64,000 nucleotides of DNA, taken from contig NZ_FWZX01000015.1 of NCBI RefSeq assembly GCF_900177295.1, forward strand, positions 62,001 to 126,000, written 5' to 3'. Each line of letters opens with the position of its first letter. Position 1 is the first letter of the stretch. Source of the DNA: Tistlia consotensis USBA 355 (GTDB lineage Bacteria > Pseudomonadota > Alphaproteobacteria > Kiloniellales > DSM-21159). Shown piece by piece: positions 1-8,571 of the stretch. Made by a program: the position numbers and the translations under genes. The notes under the pieces were generated by a model. It did no database searches, had not been told where the DNA came from, and saw only the letters and a program-made list of their open reading frames with translations.

Positions 1-112
1 CGCGGTGATGTTCCAGCGCATCGAGCAGGTCGCCCTGCGCAAGAACGTGCAGGGCTTCTCGGCCGGCGGCTCGATCCACTCGGCCTTCTACTGGGCCACG
101 ACCAAGGAGTGA
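1..112 (+). CDS. ABC transporter substrate-binding protein, C-terminal fragment
   Basis: The window opens inside a gene; the readable frame (codons from base 2) encodes about 36 residues and ends in TGA at 110-112. The tail, with an aromatic FYW stretch just before the stop, resembles the C-terminus of family 5 (DppA/OppA-type) periplasmic binding proteins. It lies immediately upstream of two permease and two ATPase genes of the same transporter class, so it is most likely the peptide- or opine-binding component of that importer. The fragment is too short to identify the ligand; the family assignment rests mainly on context. Confidence 0.6.
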   Translation, partial: AVMFQRIEQVALRKNVQGFSAGGSIHSAFYWATTKE

Positions 113-212
113 CCGCCGCTCGCTGCCTCGCGACCGCCGGCGACCGCGCCCTCCGGCCGGCCCCCGGCCGGGCCCCGGCACGGCTGCCGTCGCCGGCGTC
201 GGCCGGGATCGC

Positions 213-1298
213 GTGACCGACCTCGCCGATCCGGGACGGGAGGGGGCCGGCGTGCCGTCGCGCGGCGGCCTGATTGGCCGCCGCGCGCGCGGCCTCGCCG
301 GACTCGCCGCGACCCTGGCCGCGACCTTCCTCGGCCTGCTCTTCGTCACCTTCGTCATCGGCCGGGTGATCCCGATCGATCCCGTCCTGGCGATCGTCGG
401 CGAGCGGGCGACCGCCGAGCAGTACGCGGCGGCACGCCATGCGCTCGGCCTCGATCGTTCGCTGCTGGTGCAGTTCGGGCTCTATCTCCGCGACGTGCTG
501 AGCGGCGACCTCGGCACCTCGACCCTGACCGCCCATCCGGTGCTCGAGGACATCGGCCGCGTGTTCCCGGCGACCCTGGAGCTCGCGACCATCGCGACGC
601 TGGTCGGCGTGCTGCTCGGCGTGCCGATGGGCGTCTCGGCGGCAGTGCGCCAGGGTCGCCTGGCCGACCAGGCGATCCGCCTGGTCGGGCTGTTCGGCTA
701 TTCGATGCCGGTCTTCTGGCTCGGCCTGATGGGCCTGCTGCTGTTCTACGGCGACCTCGGCTGGGTCGGCGGGCCGGGCCGGCTCGACACCTCCTTCCAG
801 TTCGTCTTCGACCTCGACGTGCCGCGGATCACCGGCGCGATCCTGATCGACACCGCCCTGGCCGGTGCCTGGGACGTGTTCCGCAACGCGCTCACCCACA
901 TCGTGCTGCCGGCCGGCGTGCTCGGCTACTACTCGCTGGCCTACGTCAGCCGCATGACCCGCTCCTTCATGCTGGAGCAGCTGCACCAGGAGTACGTCAC
1001 GACGGCCCGGGTCAAGGGCATGCCGGAGTGGCGCGTCGTCTGGGTCCACGCGCTCGGCAACGTCCTGGTGCCGCTGATCACGGTGATCGCGCTGTCCTAT
1101 GCCCAGCTGCTCGAGGGCTCGGTGCTGACCGAGACGGTCTTCGCCTGGCCCGGCCTCGGCCTCTACATCACCAACGCGCTCTTCTCCGGCGACCTGTCCG
1201 CGGTGATGGGCGGCACCATCGTGGTCGGCGCCGCCTTCATCCTGCTCAACCTGCTGTCCGACCTGCTGTACCGGCTGGTCGACCCGCGGGCCCGCTGA
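213..1298 (+). CDS. ABC transporter permease, DppB/OppB type
   Basis: Integral membrane permease of a peptide/nickel/opine-type ABC importer, about 361 residues. A hydrophobic segment at residues 33-55 is followed by a periplasmic stretch containing ARHALGLD, typical of DppB-like proteins, then about five further membrane segments. The cytoplasmic coupling motif (EYVTTARVKGMPE..V, around residues 258-272) that docks on the ATPase is intact. The start used is GTG at 213; the first 30 residues are Arg/Gly-rich and could be overcalled. The next permease begins 22 bases downstream, consistent with one operon. Confidence 0.9.
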   Translation: MTDLADPGREGAGVPSRGGLIGRRARGLAGLAATLAATFLGLLFVTFVIGRVIPIDPVLAIVGERATAEQYAAARHALGLDRSLLVQFGLYLRDVLSGDLGTSTLTAHPVLEDIGRVFPATLELATIATLVGVLLGVPMGVSAAVRQGRLADQAIRLVGLFGYSMPVFWLGLMGLLLFYGDLGWVGGPGRLDTSFQFVFDLDVPRITGAILIDTALAGAWDVFRNALTHIVLPAGVLGYYSLAYVSRMTRSFMLEQLHQEYVTTARVKGMPEWRVVWVHALGNVLVPLITVIALSYAQLLEGSVLTETVFAWPGLGLYITNALFSGDLSAVMGGTIVVGAAFILLNLLSDLLYRLVDPRAR

Positions 1299-1320
1299 GA
1301 GGCCTCATGAGAGTCAGGCG

Positions 1321-2238
1321 ATGAGCTCCGCAACCGCGTCCTGGCGTACCTGGCTGACCAGCCGCAGCCCGCGCTCGCGCCGCCAGGCCTGGCTCGGCCA
1401 AGCCTATCTCGGCTGGCTGTCGCTGCTGCGCAACCCGGTGGCCCTGCTCGGCCTGGCCATCGTGCTGCTGCTGGTGCTGACGGCGATCTTCGCACCGCTG
1501 CTCGCGACCCACGACCCGCTGGCCCAGGATCTCGCGAAGCGCCTCTCGCCGCCGGGCACCGCCGGCCATTGGCTCGGCACCGACGAGTTCGGCCGCGATC
1601 TCTGGAGCCGTATGGTCTACGGCGCCCGGGTCACGCTCTACATCGTGCTGCTGGTCGTCGCGACCGCGCCGGTCTTCGGCCTCGCCATCGGCACGGCGGC
1701 CGGCTACTTCGGCGGCCTGGTCGACGTCGTGCTGATGCGCCTGACCGACATCTTCCTGGCCTTCCCGCGGCTGATCCTCGCGCTCGCCTTCGTCGCCGCG
1801 CTCGGCCCCGGGATCGGCAACGCCGTGCTGGCGATCGCCCTGACCGCCTGGCCGCCCTATGCGCGCGTCGCGCGGGCCGAGACCCTGACCGTACGCAACT
1901 CGGACTACATCGCGGCCGAGCAGCTGCAGGGCTTCGGGGCCTGGCGCATCGTCACCGGCCACGTCATGCCGCTCTGCCTCTCCTCGGTGATCGTGCGCAT
2001 CACCCTCGACATGGCCGGCATCATCCTGGTCGCCGCCGGGCTCGGCTTCCTCGGACTCGGCGCCCAGCCGCCGCTGCCCGAGTGGGGCCTGATGATCTCC
2101 TCGGGCCGCAAGTACCTCTTCGACCAGTGGTGGGTCGCGACCGTGCCGGGCCTCGCCATCTTTGTCGTCAGCCTGGGCTTCAACCTGCTCGGCGACGGCC
2201 TGCGCGACGTGCTCGACCCCCGGAGCGCCTCGAGATGA
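1321..2238 (+). CDS. ABC transporter permease, DppC/OppC type
   Basis: Second membrane subunit of the importer, about 305 residues. It has the N-terminal OppC_N region with a membrane segment near residues 45-62, the conserved LGTDEFGRDLWSR stretch characteristic of DppC-like permeases, and a coupling loop around RNSDYIAAEQLQG. It forms a heterodimer with the upstream DppB-type protein. The start ATG at 1321 lies 22 bases after the previous stop. The downstream ATPase begins 10 bases after this stop. Confidence 0.9.
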   Translation: MSSATASWRTWLTSRSPRSRRQAWLGQAYLGWLSLLRNPVALLGLAIVLLLVLTAIFAPLLATHDPLAQDLAKRLSPPGTAGHWLGTDEFGRDLWSRMVYGARVTLYIVLLVVATAPVFGLAIGTAAGYFGGLVDVVLMRLTDIFLAFPRLILALAFVAALGPGIGNAVLAIALTAWPPYARVARAETLTVRNSDYIAAEQLQGFGAWRIVTGHVMPLCLSSVIVRITLDMAGIILVAAGLGFLGLGAQPPLPEWGLMISSGRKYLFDQWWVATVPGLAIFVVSLGFNLLGDGLRDVLDPRSASR

Positions 2239-2248
2239 GCGCCTCCCG

Positions 2249-3082
2249 ATGAAGCCGCTGCTCGAGGTCGAGGACCTGAAGGTCGCCTTCGACACGCCCG
2301 GTGGCCGGGTCGAGGCGGTGCGCGGCGTCTCCTTCACGCTCGGCCGCGAGCGGCTCGGCATCGTCGGCGAGTCCGGCTCCGGCAAGACCATGACCGGCCG
2401 GGCGATCCTGCGCCTCGTGCAGCCGCCGGGGCGGGTGACGGCGAAGCGGCTGGCCTTCGACGGCCGGGATCTGCTGAGCCTGCCGGAGCGCGGCATGCGG
2501 GCGCTGCGCGGCCGGCGGCTGGCGATGGTCATGCAGGACCCGAAGTACTCCTTGAACCCGGTAATGACCGTCGGCCGGCAGCTCACCGAGGGCCTGCGCC
2601 GGCGCGACCGCCTGTCGGCCGGCGCGGCCCGGCGGCGCGCCGTCGCGATGCTGGAGGCCGTGCAGATCCGCGATCCCGAGCGGGTCATGGGCGCCTATCC
2701 CCACGAGCTGTCCGGCGGCATGGGCCAGCGGGTGATGATCGCCATGATGCTGATCCCGGAGCCCGACCTGCTGATCGCCGACGAGCCGACCTCGGCGCTC
2801 GACGTGACGGTCGAGGCCGAGGTGCTGCGCATCCTCGACGGCCTGGTCCGCGAGCGCGGCCTCGGCCTGATCTTCATCAGCCACGACCTGCCGCTGGTCG
2901 CGCGCTTCTGCGACCGGGTGCTGGTCATGTACGCCGGCCGCGTCGTCGAATCGCTCGCGGCCTCGGAGCTGGAGCAGGCGCGCCATCCCTACACCCGGGG
3001 GCTGCTGCGCTGCCTGCCGGCGGTCGGCGGGCCGCGCGGGCCGCTGCCGACCCTGCGGCGCGACCCGGGCTGGGCGGAGTAG
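2249..3082 (+). CDS. ABC transporter ATP-binding protein, DppD type
   Basis: First nucleotide-binding subunit, 277 residues. Walker A (GESGSGKT), Q-loop, the signature LSGGMGQR, Walker B (LLIADEPTSALD) and the H-loop (ISHDLP) are all present, followed by the short HPYTRGLL tail that marks oligopeptide-class ATPases. An upstream ATG overlapping the dppC-like stop hits a stop within five codons; ATG 2249 is the natural start because the protein then begins directly with the ATPase fold. Its C-terminal extension is shorter than in many DppD proteins. Confidence 0.9.
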   Translation: MKPLLEVEDLKVAFDTPGGRVEAVRGVSFTLGRERLGIVGESGSGKTMTGRAILRLVQPPGRVTAKRLAFDGRDLLSLPERGMRALRGRRLAMVMQDPKYSLNPVMTVGRQLTEGLRRRDRLSAGAARRRAVAMLEAVQIRDPERVMGAYPHELSGGMGQRVMIAMMLIPEPDLLIADEPTSALDVTVEAEVLRILDGLVRERGLGLIFISHDLPLVARFCDRVLVMYAGRVVESLAASELEQARHPYTRGLLRCLPAVGGPRGPLPTLRRDPGWAE

Positions 3083-3091
3083 GGCGCGGCG

Positions 3092-3874
3092 ATGGCCCTG
3101 ATCGAGATCGCCGGCCTCGAGGTCGTCTTCGCCGCCCGCGGCGAGGCGGTGCGGGCGGTGCGCGGCATCGACCTGTCGGTCGAGCCTCGGGAATCCTTCG
3201 GCCTGGTCGGCGAGTCGGGCTCCGGCAAGTCGACGGTGCTGCGCGCGCTCTGCGGTCTCGCGCCGGTCTCGGCCGGGCGCGCCCTGATCGACGGCCGGGC
3301 CCCGCCGGCCCTGGGCCGTATCGGCAGCCGCGACAGGGCCTTCGCGCGCCGGGTCCAGATGGTCTTCCAGGACCCCTACGGCTCGCTGCACCCGCGCCAC
3401 ACGGTCGACCGCGTGCTCTCGGAGCCGCTGCTCGTCCATGGCCTCGGCGGGCGGCGCGAGCGCGACCGGCGGGTCGAGGCGGCGCTCCAGGACGTCGGCC
3501 TCGATGCCTCCTTCCGCTTCCGCTATCCGCACCAGCTCTCCGGCGGCCAGCGCCAGCGCGTCGCCGTGGCGCGCGCCCTGATGCTGGAGCCCTCGGTGCT
3601 GCTGCTCGACGAGCCGACCTCGGCGCTCGACGCCTCGGTGCAGGCCGAGGTGCTGAACCTGCTGAGCCGGCTGCGCGAGGAGCGCGGCCTGACCTTCCTG
3701 ATGGTCAGCCACGACTTCGCGGTGATCGACCACATGTGCGACCGCCTGGCGGTCATGCAGCAGGGCCGCATCGTCGAGGTCCTCGACCGCGAGGCCCTGG
3801 CCCGCGGGGCGGTGCGGGAGGACTACACGCGCGCGCTGCTGGCGGCGAGCCAGGCGCACGCGCCGGTACAGTGA
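3092..3874 (+). CDS. ABC transporter ATP-binding protein, DppF type
   Basis: Second ATPase of the importer, 260 residues, with Walker A (GESGSGKST), the signature LSGGQRQR, Walker B (VLLLDEPTSALD) and the H-loop histidine (VSHDF). Dipeptide/oligopeptide importers normally use two different ATPases, so together with the upstream genes this completes the set. It begins 9 bases after the previous stop. The substrate cannot be read from these sequences; peptides, opines or nickel are all known for this class. Confidence 0.9.
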   Translation: MALIEIAGLEVVFAARGEAVRAVRGIDLSVEPRESFGLVGESGSGKSTVLRALCGLAPVSAGRALIDGRAPPALGRIGSRDRAFARRVQMVFQDPYGSLHPRHTVDRVLSEPLLVHGLGGRRERDRRVEAALQDVGLDASFRFRYPHQLSGGQRQRVAVARALMLEPSVLLLDEPTSALDASVQAEVLNLLSRLREERGLTFLMVSHDFAVIDHMCDRLAVMQQGRIVEVLDREALARGAVREDYTRALLAASQAHAPVQ

Positions 3875-3885
3875 AGGGGATCGAC

Positions 3886-4710
3886 ATGCGCCTTCGGACG
3901 TTTCTCGCTGCGACCCTCGCCTTGCTTGCGGCCGCTGCGGCCGGGGCCGGGGCGGCGTGGGCCGAGACGGTTCGGTTCGATTCGGGCTCGGCCCTGGCCG
4001 AGCACGACGCCACGCTGACGGCGGAGTTCGACCTGCCGGCGGGCGAGGGGCCCTTTCCGGCGGTTGTGCTGCTGCATGGCTGCGCTGGCCTCAGCGATAC
4101 CGTGGAGGCCGGGCTGCGCGCCCACGCGGCCTTTCTCGAAGCCCATGGTTTCGCCACCCTGATCGTCGATTCCTTCGGCCCGCGGGGCCTCGGTGACGGT
4201 CGCGTCTGCAGCGACCTCAACGCCCTCGCGCAGGCGCGTTGGTACCGTGTCGCCGACGCCTTCGCGGCGCGGGCTTGGCTGGCTGCGCGCCCCGAGATCG
4301 ACGGCCGGGCCATCTTCCTGATCGGCCAGAGCAACGGCGGCAGCGTCGCCGTGCTCGCTGCCAAGCCGCGGGCGCTGCGGGACCATCCGGGTGCCGAGCC
4401 CTTCGCCGGCGTGGTCGCCTACTATCCCTGGTGTGGCGTGATCGGTAACGACCTCGACTTCGCGAGCCCGCTTCTGCTGCTGCTCGGCGGCGCCGACGAC
4501 TGGGTACCTTCGTCCGCTTGCGCCGAGAAGGCGGCGCGTGCCGACGACGATCGCCTGAGTGCCATCGTCTACCAGGGCGCCCATCACTCCTTCGATCTCG
4601 CGGTGCCGGTCCAGTCCTATGCCGGCCATACTGTCGGTGGGGATTTCGCGGCGACCGAGGCGAGTCGCACCGCTTACCTAGCGTTCTTCGAAGGGATTTC
4701 GAGGCGCTAG
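3886..4710 (+). CDS. Secreted dienelactone-hydrolase-family protein
   Basis: Alpha/beta hydrolase of the dienelactone hydrolase family, 274 residues, with a clear Sec signal peptide (MRLRTFLAATLALLAAAAAG followed by an AWA cleavage site near residue 26). The oxyanion region LHGCAGL, the nucleophile elbow GQSNGG, an acid region GGADDW and the catalytic histidine in GAHHSFD are all visible. ATG 3886 is preceded by an AAGGGGA ribosome-binding site at 3874-3880, just behind the ABC ATPase stop, so it is probably co-transcribed. A role processing the imported compound in the periplasm is an inference from this position. Confidence 0.85.
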   Translation: MRLRTFLAATLALLAAAAAGAGAAWAETVRFDSGSALAEHDATLTAEFDLPAGEGPFPAVVLLHGCAGLSDTVEAGLRAHAAFLEAHGFATLIVDSFGPRGLGDGRVCSDLNALAQARWYRVADAFAARAWLAARPEIDGRAIFLIGQSNGGSVAVLAAKPRALRDHPGAEPFAGVVAYYPWCGVIGNDLDFASPLLLLLGGADDWVPSSACAEKAARADDDRLSAIVYQGAHHSFDLAVPVQSYAGHTVGGDFAATEASRTAYLAFFEGISRR

Positions 4711-4724
4711 CGACCGGCCGTCCC

Positions 4725-4746
4725 GGAGGCGAGGCGCCCTGCCTCC
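4725..4746. terminator. Possible convergent hairpin terminator
   Basis: GGAGGC at 4725-4730 pairs with GCCTCC at 4741-4746 in the short gap between the convergent hydrolase and sulfhydrylase genes. There is no T-tract on either strand and it touches the stop codon of the minus-strand gene, so it is only a weak candidate. Confidence 0.3.
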
Positions 4747-6062
4747 TATTCCGCCGCCGCGTGGCGGCCGGCGATGGCCAGGGCCTGGTCGAGGTCGGCG
4801 ATCAGGTCGGCGACGGTTTCCAGGCCGATCGACAGGCGGATCACCTCGTCGCCGGCGCCGGCCGCGGCGCGCTGTTCGTCGCTGAGCTGGCGGTGGGTCG
4901 TCGAGGCGGGGTGCAGGATCAGCGAGCGGGCGTCGCCGATGTTGGCCAGGTGGCTGAACAGGTTGACCGCCTCGACCAGCTTGAGGCCGGCCTTGTAGCC
5001 GCCCTTCAGGCCGAAGGTGAAGACCGAGCCCGCCCCGCCCGGCAGGTACTTGCCGGCCAGGGCGTGGTAGCGGCTCGACGGCAGGCCGGCGTAGGAGACC
5101 CAGGCGACCGCCGGGTGGCGCTCCAGGAAGGCGGCGACCTCGGCGGCGTTGCGGACGTGGCGCTCCATGCGCAGGGCCAGGGTCTCGCTGCCCAGCAGGG
5201 TCAGGAAGGCGTGCATCGGCGCCATGGTCGGGCCGAGGTCGCGCAGGCCGACGGCATGGGCCTGCATGGTGAAGGCCATGTCGCCGAAGGTCTCGTAGAA
5301 GGAGAGGCCGTGGTAGGCCGGCTCGGGCGCGTTGAGGCCCCTGAACTTCTCCGAGACGTTCCAGTCGAAGCGGCCTGAATCGACGACCGCGCCGCCCATC
5401 GCCGTGCCGTTGCCGGAGAGGAACTTGGTGGTCGAGTGGATCACCAGGTCGGCGCCCCACTCGATCGGCCGGCAGAGGAAGGGCGTCGCCATGGTGTTGT
5501 CGACGATGAGGGGAATGCCGGCCTGCTCGGCGATCCGGGCCAGGGCCTCCAGGTCGCTGATCACGCCGCCGGGGTTGGCCAGGCTCTCGCAGAACAGCGC
5601 CTTGGTCCTCGGGCCGATCGCCGCCCTGACCGCCTCGAGGTCGTCGAAGTCGGCGAAGTCGCAGTGCCAGTCGAACTTCTTGAAGGTCTTGCCGAACTGG
5701 GTGATCGAGCCGCCGTAGAGCCGGGTCGAGGCGACGAAGCGGTCGCCGGGCTCCATGAAGGCGAAGAAGGTCAGGATCTGCGCGGCGTGGCCCGAGGCGC
5801 AGCAGGTGGCGCCCCGGCCGCCCTCCAGGCTGGCGATCCGCTCCTCCAGCACGGCGACCGTCGGGTTGGCCAGGCGCGAGTAGATGAAGCCGAAGGTCTG
5901 CAGGTTGAACAGGCTGGCCGCGTGATCGGCGTCGTGGAAGACGTAGGAGGTGTTCTGGAAGATCGGCGTCTGGCGCGCGCCGGTGACCGGCTCGGGCTGC
6001 GCCCCGGCGTGCAGCATGCGGGTCTCGAAGCCGTAGGCCGGCGGCTGCTTTCGGTCGGTCAT
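4746..6062 (-). CDS. metY: O-acetylhomoserine aminocarboxypropyltransferase (sulfhydrylase), copy 1
   Basis: Cys/Met metabolism PLP enzyme that makes homocysteine (or methionine) from O-acetylhomoserine and sulfide (or methanethiol). At 438 residues it has the usual length of the long MetY-type family. The PLP-binding lysine is in HSTTKFLSG, and the N-terminal YVFHDADHAASLF and YSRLANPTV stretches that contribute to the tetramer active site are present. It is a paralogue of the gene at 39222-40544. Unlike that copy, no SAM-II aptamer is visible in its leader, which instead holds an AT-rich promoter-like stretch. Confidence 0.92.
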   Translation of the reverse strand: MTDRKQPPAYGFETRMLHAGAQPEPVTGARQTPIFQNTSYVFHDADHAASLFNLQTFGFIYSRLANPTVAVLEERIASLEGGRGATCCASGHAAQILTFFAFMEPGDRFVASTRLYGGSITQFGKTFKKFDWHCDFADFDDLEAVRAAIGPRTKALFCESLANPGGVISDLEALARIAEQAGIPLIVDNTMATPFLCRPIEWGADLVIHSTTKFLSGNGTAMGGAVVDSGRFDWNVSEKFRGLNAPEPAYHGLSFYETFGDMAFTMQAHAVGLRDLGPTMAPMHAFLTLLGSETLALRMERHVRNAAEVAAFLERHPAVAWVSYAGLPSSRYHALAGKYLPGGAGSVFTFGLKGGYKAGLKLVEAVNLFSHLANIGDARSLILHPASTTHRQLSDEQRAAAGAGDEVIRLSIGLETVADLIADLDQALAIAGRHAAAE

Positions 6063-6158
6063 CGCTGGTCCTTCCTGCCCCCGCGGGGCCCGTCGAGCCC
6101 CGAGCTATAGCGCAGGGCCGGCCGGAAAGCGAAGAGGGGGCGGGATAGGAAAAAAATA

Positions 6159-6188
6159 TAGTTAGATATAAAATTGCATGTGAATCAA
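6159..6188 (-). promoter_or_regulatory. Candidate sigma-70-type promoter for metY copy 1
   Basis: On the minus strand TTGATT (6188-6183) is followed after 18 bases by TAACTA (6164-6159), inside the only clearly AT-rich patch of the 6063-6428 gap. The position fits transcription of the sulfhydrylase gene about 95 bases downstream. The match is modest. Confidence 0.35.
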
Positions 6189-6324
6189 AGTTTTTCAGCA
6201 CGGAGAGAACACCGGCCGGCAACGGCTCTGCTGTAGCGTATCTGATCCCGCAAAGACGTTCGTTGTGCCAAGAGCTTGCGATTCGACATTTGCAGCCGAC
6301 GCGAATCCCTGCGGTGATCGGCTC

Positions 6325-6411
6325 CATCCTTCGACAGGCTCAGGATGAAGCCGAAGGGGCAGCATGCGTCCCTCGATTCGCTTCGTCCTGAGCTTGTCGA
6401 AGGGCGGAGCG
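6325..6411. repeat. REPIN-like inverted repeat pair, family B
   Basis: Two arms of the same element (CTTCGACAGGCTCAGGATGA and its near reverse complement CTTCGTCCTGAGCTTGTCGA) face each other about 20 bases apart. Related pairs occur at 8440-8551 and 56144-56234. It lies in the 366-base gap 6063-6428, which otherwise contains only the promoter-like patch and no gene that I can support. Confidence 0.75.
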
Positions 6412-6428
6412 AAGTCGGCCCGGGCCCG

Positions 6429-6983
6429 TCATCCGCTCCGCCGTGCCCGCCACGCCTCGCGGGTGATCTCCCAGAGCTCGGAGGGCAGGCGGCCGGCGAC
6501 GTAGTCGCGCTCGTCGCGGGCGATCACGCGCATGCCGCTCCGCTCCGAGATGCGACGAGACGGGCCGTTGGCAACGGCCTTCGGCACGCGCAGCACCGGC
6601 CTGCCGAGGACCTCGAACCAGAAGTCGGTGACCGCCTCGGCGGCCTCGGTCATCAGGCCCCGGCCCTGCCAGGCCGGGTCGAGCCAGAAGCCGCGGTTGT
6701 CGTCCTCCCGGTCCATCAGCGAGATGACGCCGATCAGCCGCTCCGGCTCCGTCCCGGGCCGGAGCGACCAGTGCCATTCGGTTCCCGCGTCCATCGCCGG
6801 CAGCACCTTGTCCCGGATGAAGGTCTCGGCGCCGTCGGCGGGGTAGGGCCAGGGCACGTGGGCGGCCAGATGGCGGACGATCTCCCACTGCGGGAAGGTC
6901 CGCTGCACCGCCGCGGCGTCGTCGAGGGCCAGCGGGCGGAGCAGCAGGCGGGCGGTCTCCAGCGTCGGTATGCCGGCAGTCAC
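6429..6983 (-). CDS. GNAT family N-acetyltransferase (RimJ/RimL type)
   Basis: Acetyltransferase of 184 residues resembling the ribosomal-protein acetyltransferase RimJ/RimL subgroup: an N-terminal TARLLLRPLALDDA strand, the acetyl-CoA loop around PAWQGRGLMTEA, and the late NGPSRRISERSGM motif. GTG at 6983 is chosen because it overlaps the stop of the upstream acetyltransferase by four bases (GTGA), indicating translational coupling; a longer reading would run through the neighbouring gene in another frame. The substrate is unknown. Confidence 0.85.
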   Translation of the reverse strand: MTAGIPTLETARLLLRPLALDDAAAVQRTFPQWEIVRHLAAHVPWPYPADGAETFIRDKVLPAMDAGTEWHWSLRPGTEPERLIGVISLMDREDDNRGFWLDPAWQGRGLMTEAAEAVTDFWFEVLGRPVLRVPKAVANGPSRRISERSGMRVIARDERDYVAGRLPSELWEITREAWRARRSG

Positions 6984-7498
6984 GGCCTGCGGTCCTCCGG
7001 TTGGGCGCCCTGCAGGGCCGGGCTCACCAGGGCCCGGTGGCGCGGGCCCGCGAGCGCGGCGGGCGCGAAGCCGAGGCGCTCGTAGAAGGCCTGGGCAGGC
7101 GCGTCGGCGGCGACGGTGCCGACGACGACCCGGCTGCAGTCCAGGACCCGGGCATGGCGCAGCACGGCCTCGACCAGAGCGCGGCCGACGCCGCGGCCGC
7201 GCCAGGCTGGCTCGACGAAGAGGCTGCCGAGGTCCAGGCAGCGCCCTGCGGAAGGCGTCCGGTAGTGCCGTCCGAAGACGGCGCAGCCGACCAGCGCGGG
7301 CCCGGCCTCCGCGACCAGGGCCGTGGCCCAGGGCTCGTCGCCCAGCACGTCCCACTCGGCGACGGCGCGGCCGAGGGGCGCGCGCTCGCCGTGCGGCACG
7401 GCCAGGCGGCGGATCATCCGGACGACGGCGGCGGCGTCCTCGCGCTCCGCGTGGCGGATCTGGAGCTCGGAAGGGGAGGGTAGCGGGTCTCGGGGCAT
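6980..7498 (-). CDS. GNAT family N-acetyltransferase
   Basis: Single-domain GNAT protein of 172 residues. The acetyl-CoA-binding motif A is EPAWRGRGVGRALVEAV (around residues 95-111), preceded by the beta-4 strand LDLGSLFV, and a late motif AFYERLGF. It overlaps the downstream acetyltransferase gene by four bases, so the two are a coupled pair. Nothing in the sequence identifies the substrate. Confidence 0.85.
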   Translation of the reverse strand: MPRDPLPSPSELQIRHAEREDAAAVVRMIRRLAVPHGERAPLGRAVAEWDVLGDEPWATALVAEAGPALVGCAVFGRHYRTPSAGRCLDLGSLFVEPAWRGRGVGRALVEAVLRHARVLDCSRVVVGTVAADAPAQAFYERLGFAPAALAGPRHRALVSPALQGAQPEDRRP

Positions 7499-7697
7499 CG
7501 CGGCATCTCCAGGCAGCGCCGCCGCCGAGAGGCCCGGAAACGATAATGCCGCCTCGGCGGCGGCATCGTTTCAGACAGGTCGAACGGTGCCGCTCCTATG
7601 GAGAAGGCGTAAAATACCAGCGGAAGGTGGCAGCGCGTTCGATCATGGCAGGGACTATCCGCGAGCCGCGCGCCGTCGTCAATCCCACAGACGCGCC

Positions 7698-7857
7698 CTC
7701 TCCTTCTCTCCCTCTCCGCTCCCTTGGGGAGGGGAGAGGGCCGGGGAGAGGTGTGGGGGTCGAAGTGGCGTCCGTCGGCAAGGGGAGGGCGGGCCGGTCT
7801 CCCCCACCTCTCCCGGCCTCTCCGCCCCCCGGGGCGGAGAGGAGAAGAGGAGGGAGG
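7698..7857. repeat. REPIN-like inverted repeat pair, family C (GGGGAGAGG type)
   Basis: Two purine/pyrimidine-asymmetric palindromic arms (about 7698-7759 and 7799-7857) face each other; GGGAGAGGTGTGGGGG in the first is matched by CCCCCACCTCTCCC in the second. A related single copy is at 39131-39202. The 366-base gap 7499-7864 holds this element and otherwise shows no gene. Confidence 0.7.
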
Positions 7858-7864
7858 GACCATG

Positions 7865-8365
7865 TCACCCGACCCTGAGGCGCCGGCGCTTCGCGGTGAT
7901 GACCTTGGAGTCGAAGCCGGCCCAGGAAAGCTCGCTGTGCAGGCGGCCGAACTCGATCTTCGGGCAGCGGTCCATCACGACCTCGAGGCCGGCCGCCTCG
8001 GCGCGGGCCGCGGCTTCGTCGTTGCGCACGCCGAGCTGCATCCAGAGCGTCCGGATGCCCTTCTCGTCCTTGAGGCGGATCGCCTCGTCGGCGACCGGGC
8101 CGGCGGCCGCCGAGTTGCGGAACACGTCGACCATCTCGTAGCGGCCGGGAATCGAGGCGAGGTCGGCGTAGACCGTCTCGCCCAGGATCTCCTGGCCGGC
8201 GACGCCGGGGTTCACCGGGATTACCCGGTAGCCCTTCTCCTGCAGGTACTTCATGGCGAAGAACGAGGGCCGGTTCCACTTCGGGCTGGCGCCGACCATG
8301 GCGATGGTCCGGGTGCGCTGCAGGATGCCCAGGATGTAGCCGTCGGGGTAGCTGTCATGGTTCAT
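7865..8365 (-). CDS. CoA-binding domain protein (YccU-like)
   Basis: Small Rossmann-fold CoA-binding protein of 166 residues, with the start IAMVGASPKWNRPSF typical of the CoA_binding_2 family and the later core RTLWMQLGV. Members of this family are often found beside O-acetylhomoserine sulfhydrylase genes, as loosely here (about 1.8 kb away on the same strand). The biochemical role of the family is not settled. Confidence 0.85.
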   Translation of the reverse strand: MNHDSYPDGYILGILQRTRTIAMVGASPKWNRPSFFAMKYLQEKGYRVIPVNPGVAGQEILGETVYADLASIPGRYEMVDVFRNSAAAGPVADEAIRLKDEKGIRTLWMQLGVRNDEAAARAEAAGLEVVMDRCPKIEFGRLHSELSWAGFDSKVITAKRRRLRVG

Positions 8366-8439
8366 GGCCGCGAGCCTATCCGGTCTCGCGGCGCCTTCCT
8401 AGCCGGAGCTCGGCTGCAGGCGCGGCAGCCCTCGACATC

Positions 8440-8551
8440 GCTCCCACGCCCCTCGACAGGCTCGGGACGAAGCAGAGGCTGGAGAATTCGGGCAGGTTGC
8501 CGTTTGCACCGTTCTTCGCTTCGTCCCGAGCCTGTCGAGGGGCGTGGGAGC
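8440..8551. repeat. REPIN-like perfect inverted repeat pair, family B
   Basis: A 34-base arm at 8440-8473 and its exact reverse complement at 8518-8551 are separated by 44 bases. The core is CTCGACAGGCTCGGGACGAAG. Diverged relatives are at 6325-6411 and 56144-56234. Perfect identity of the two arms suggests a recent copy or ongoing conversion. It lies between the CoA-binding gene and ilvA, both on the minus strand. Confidence 0.85.
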
Positions 8552-8571
8552 AGCGCCGACGCCGCAGCTCC

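Noticed and set aside
6063-6200. SAM-II riboswitch upstream of metY copy 1
   Set aside because: No GATTTGA, CAGCTTGC or GCTAAAG elements are present; only an AT-rich promoter-like patch.
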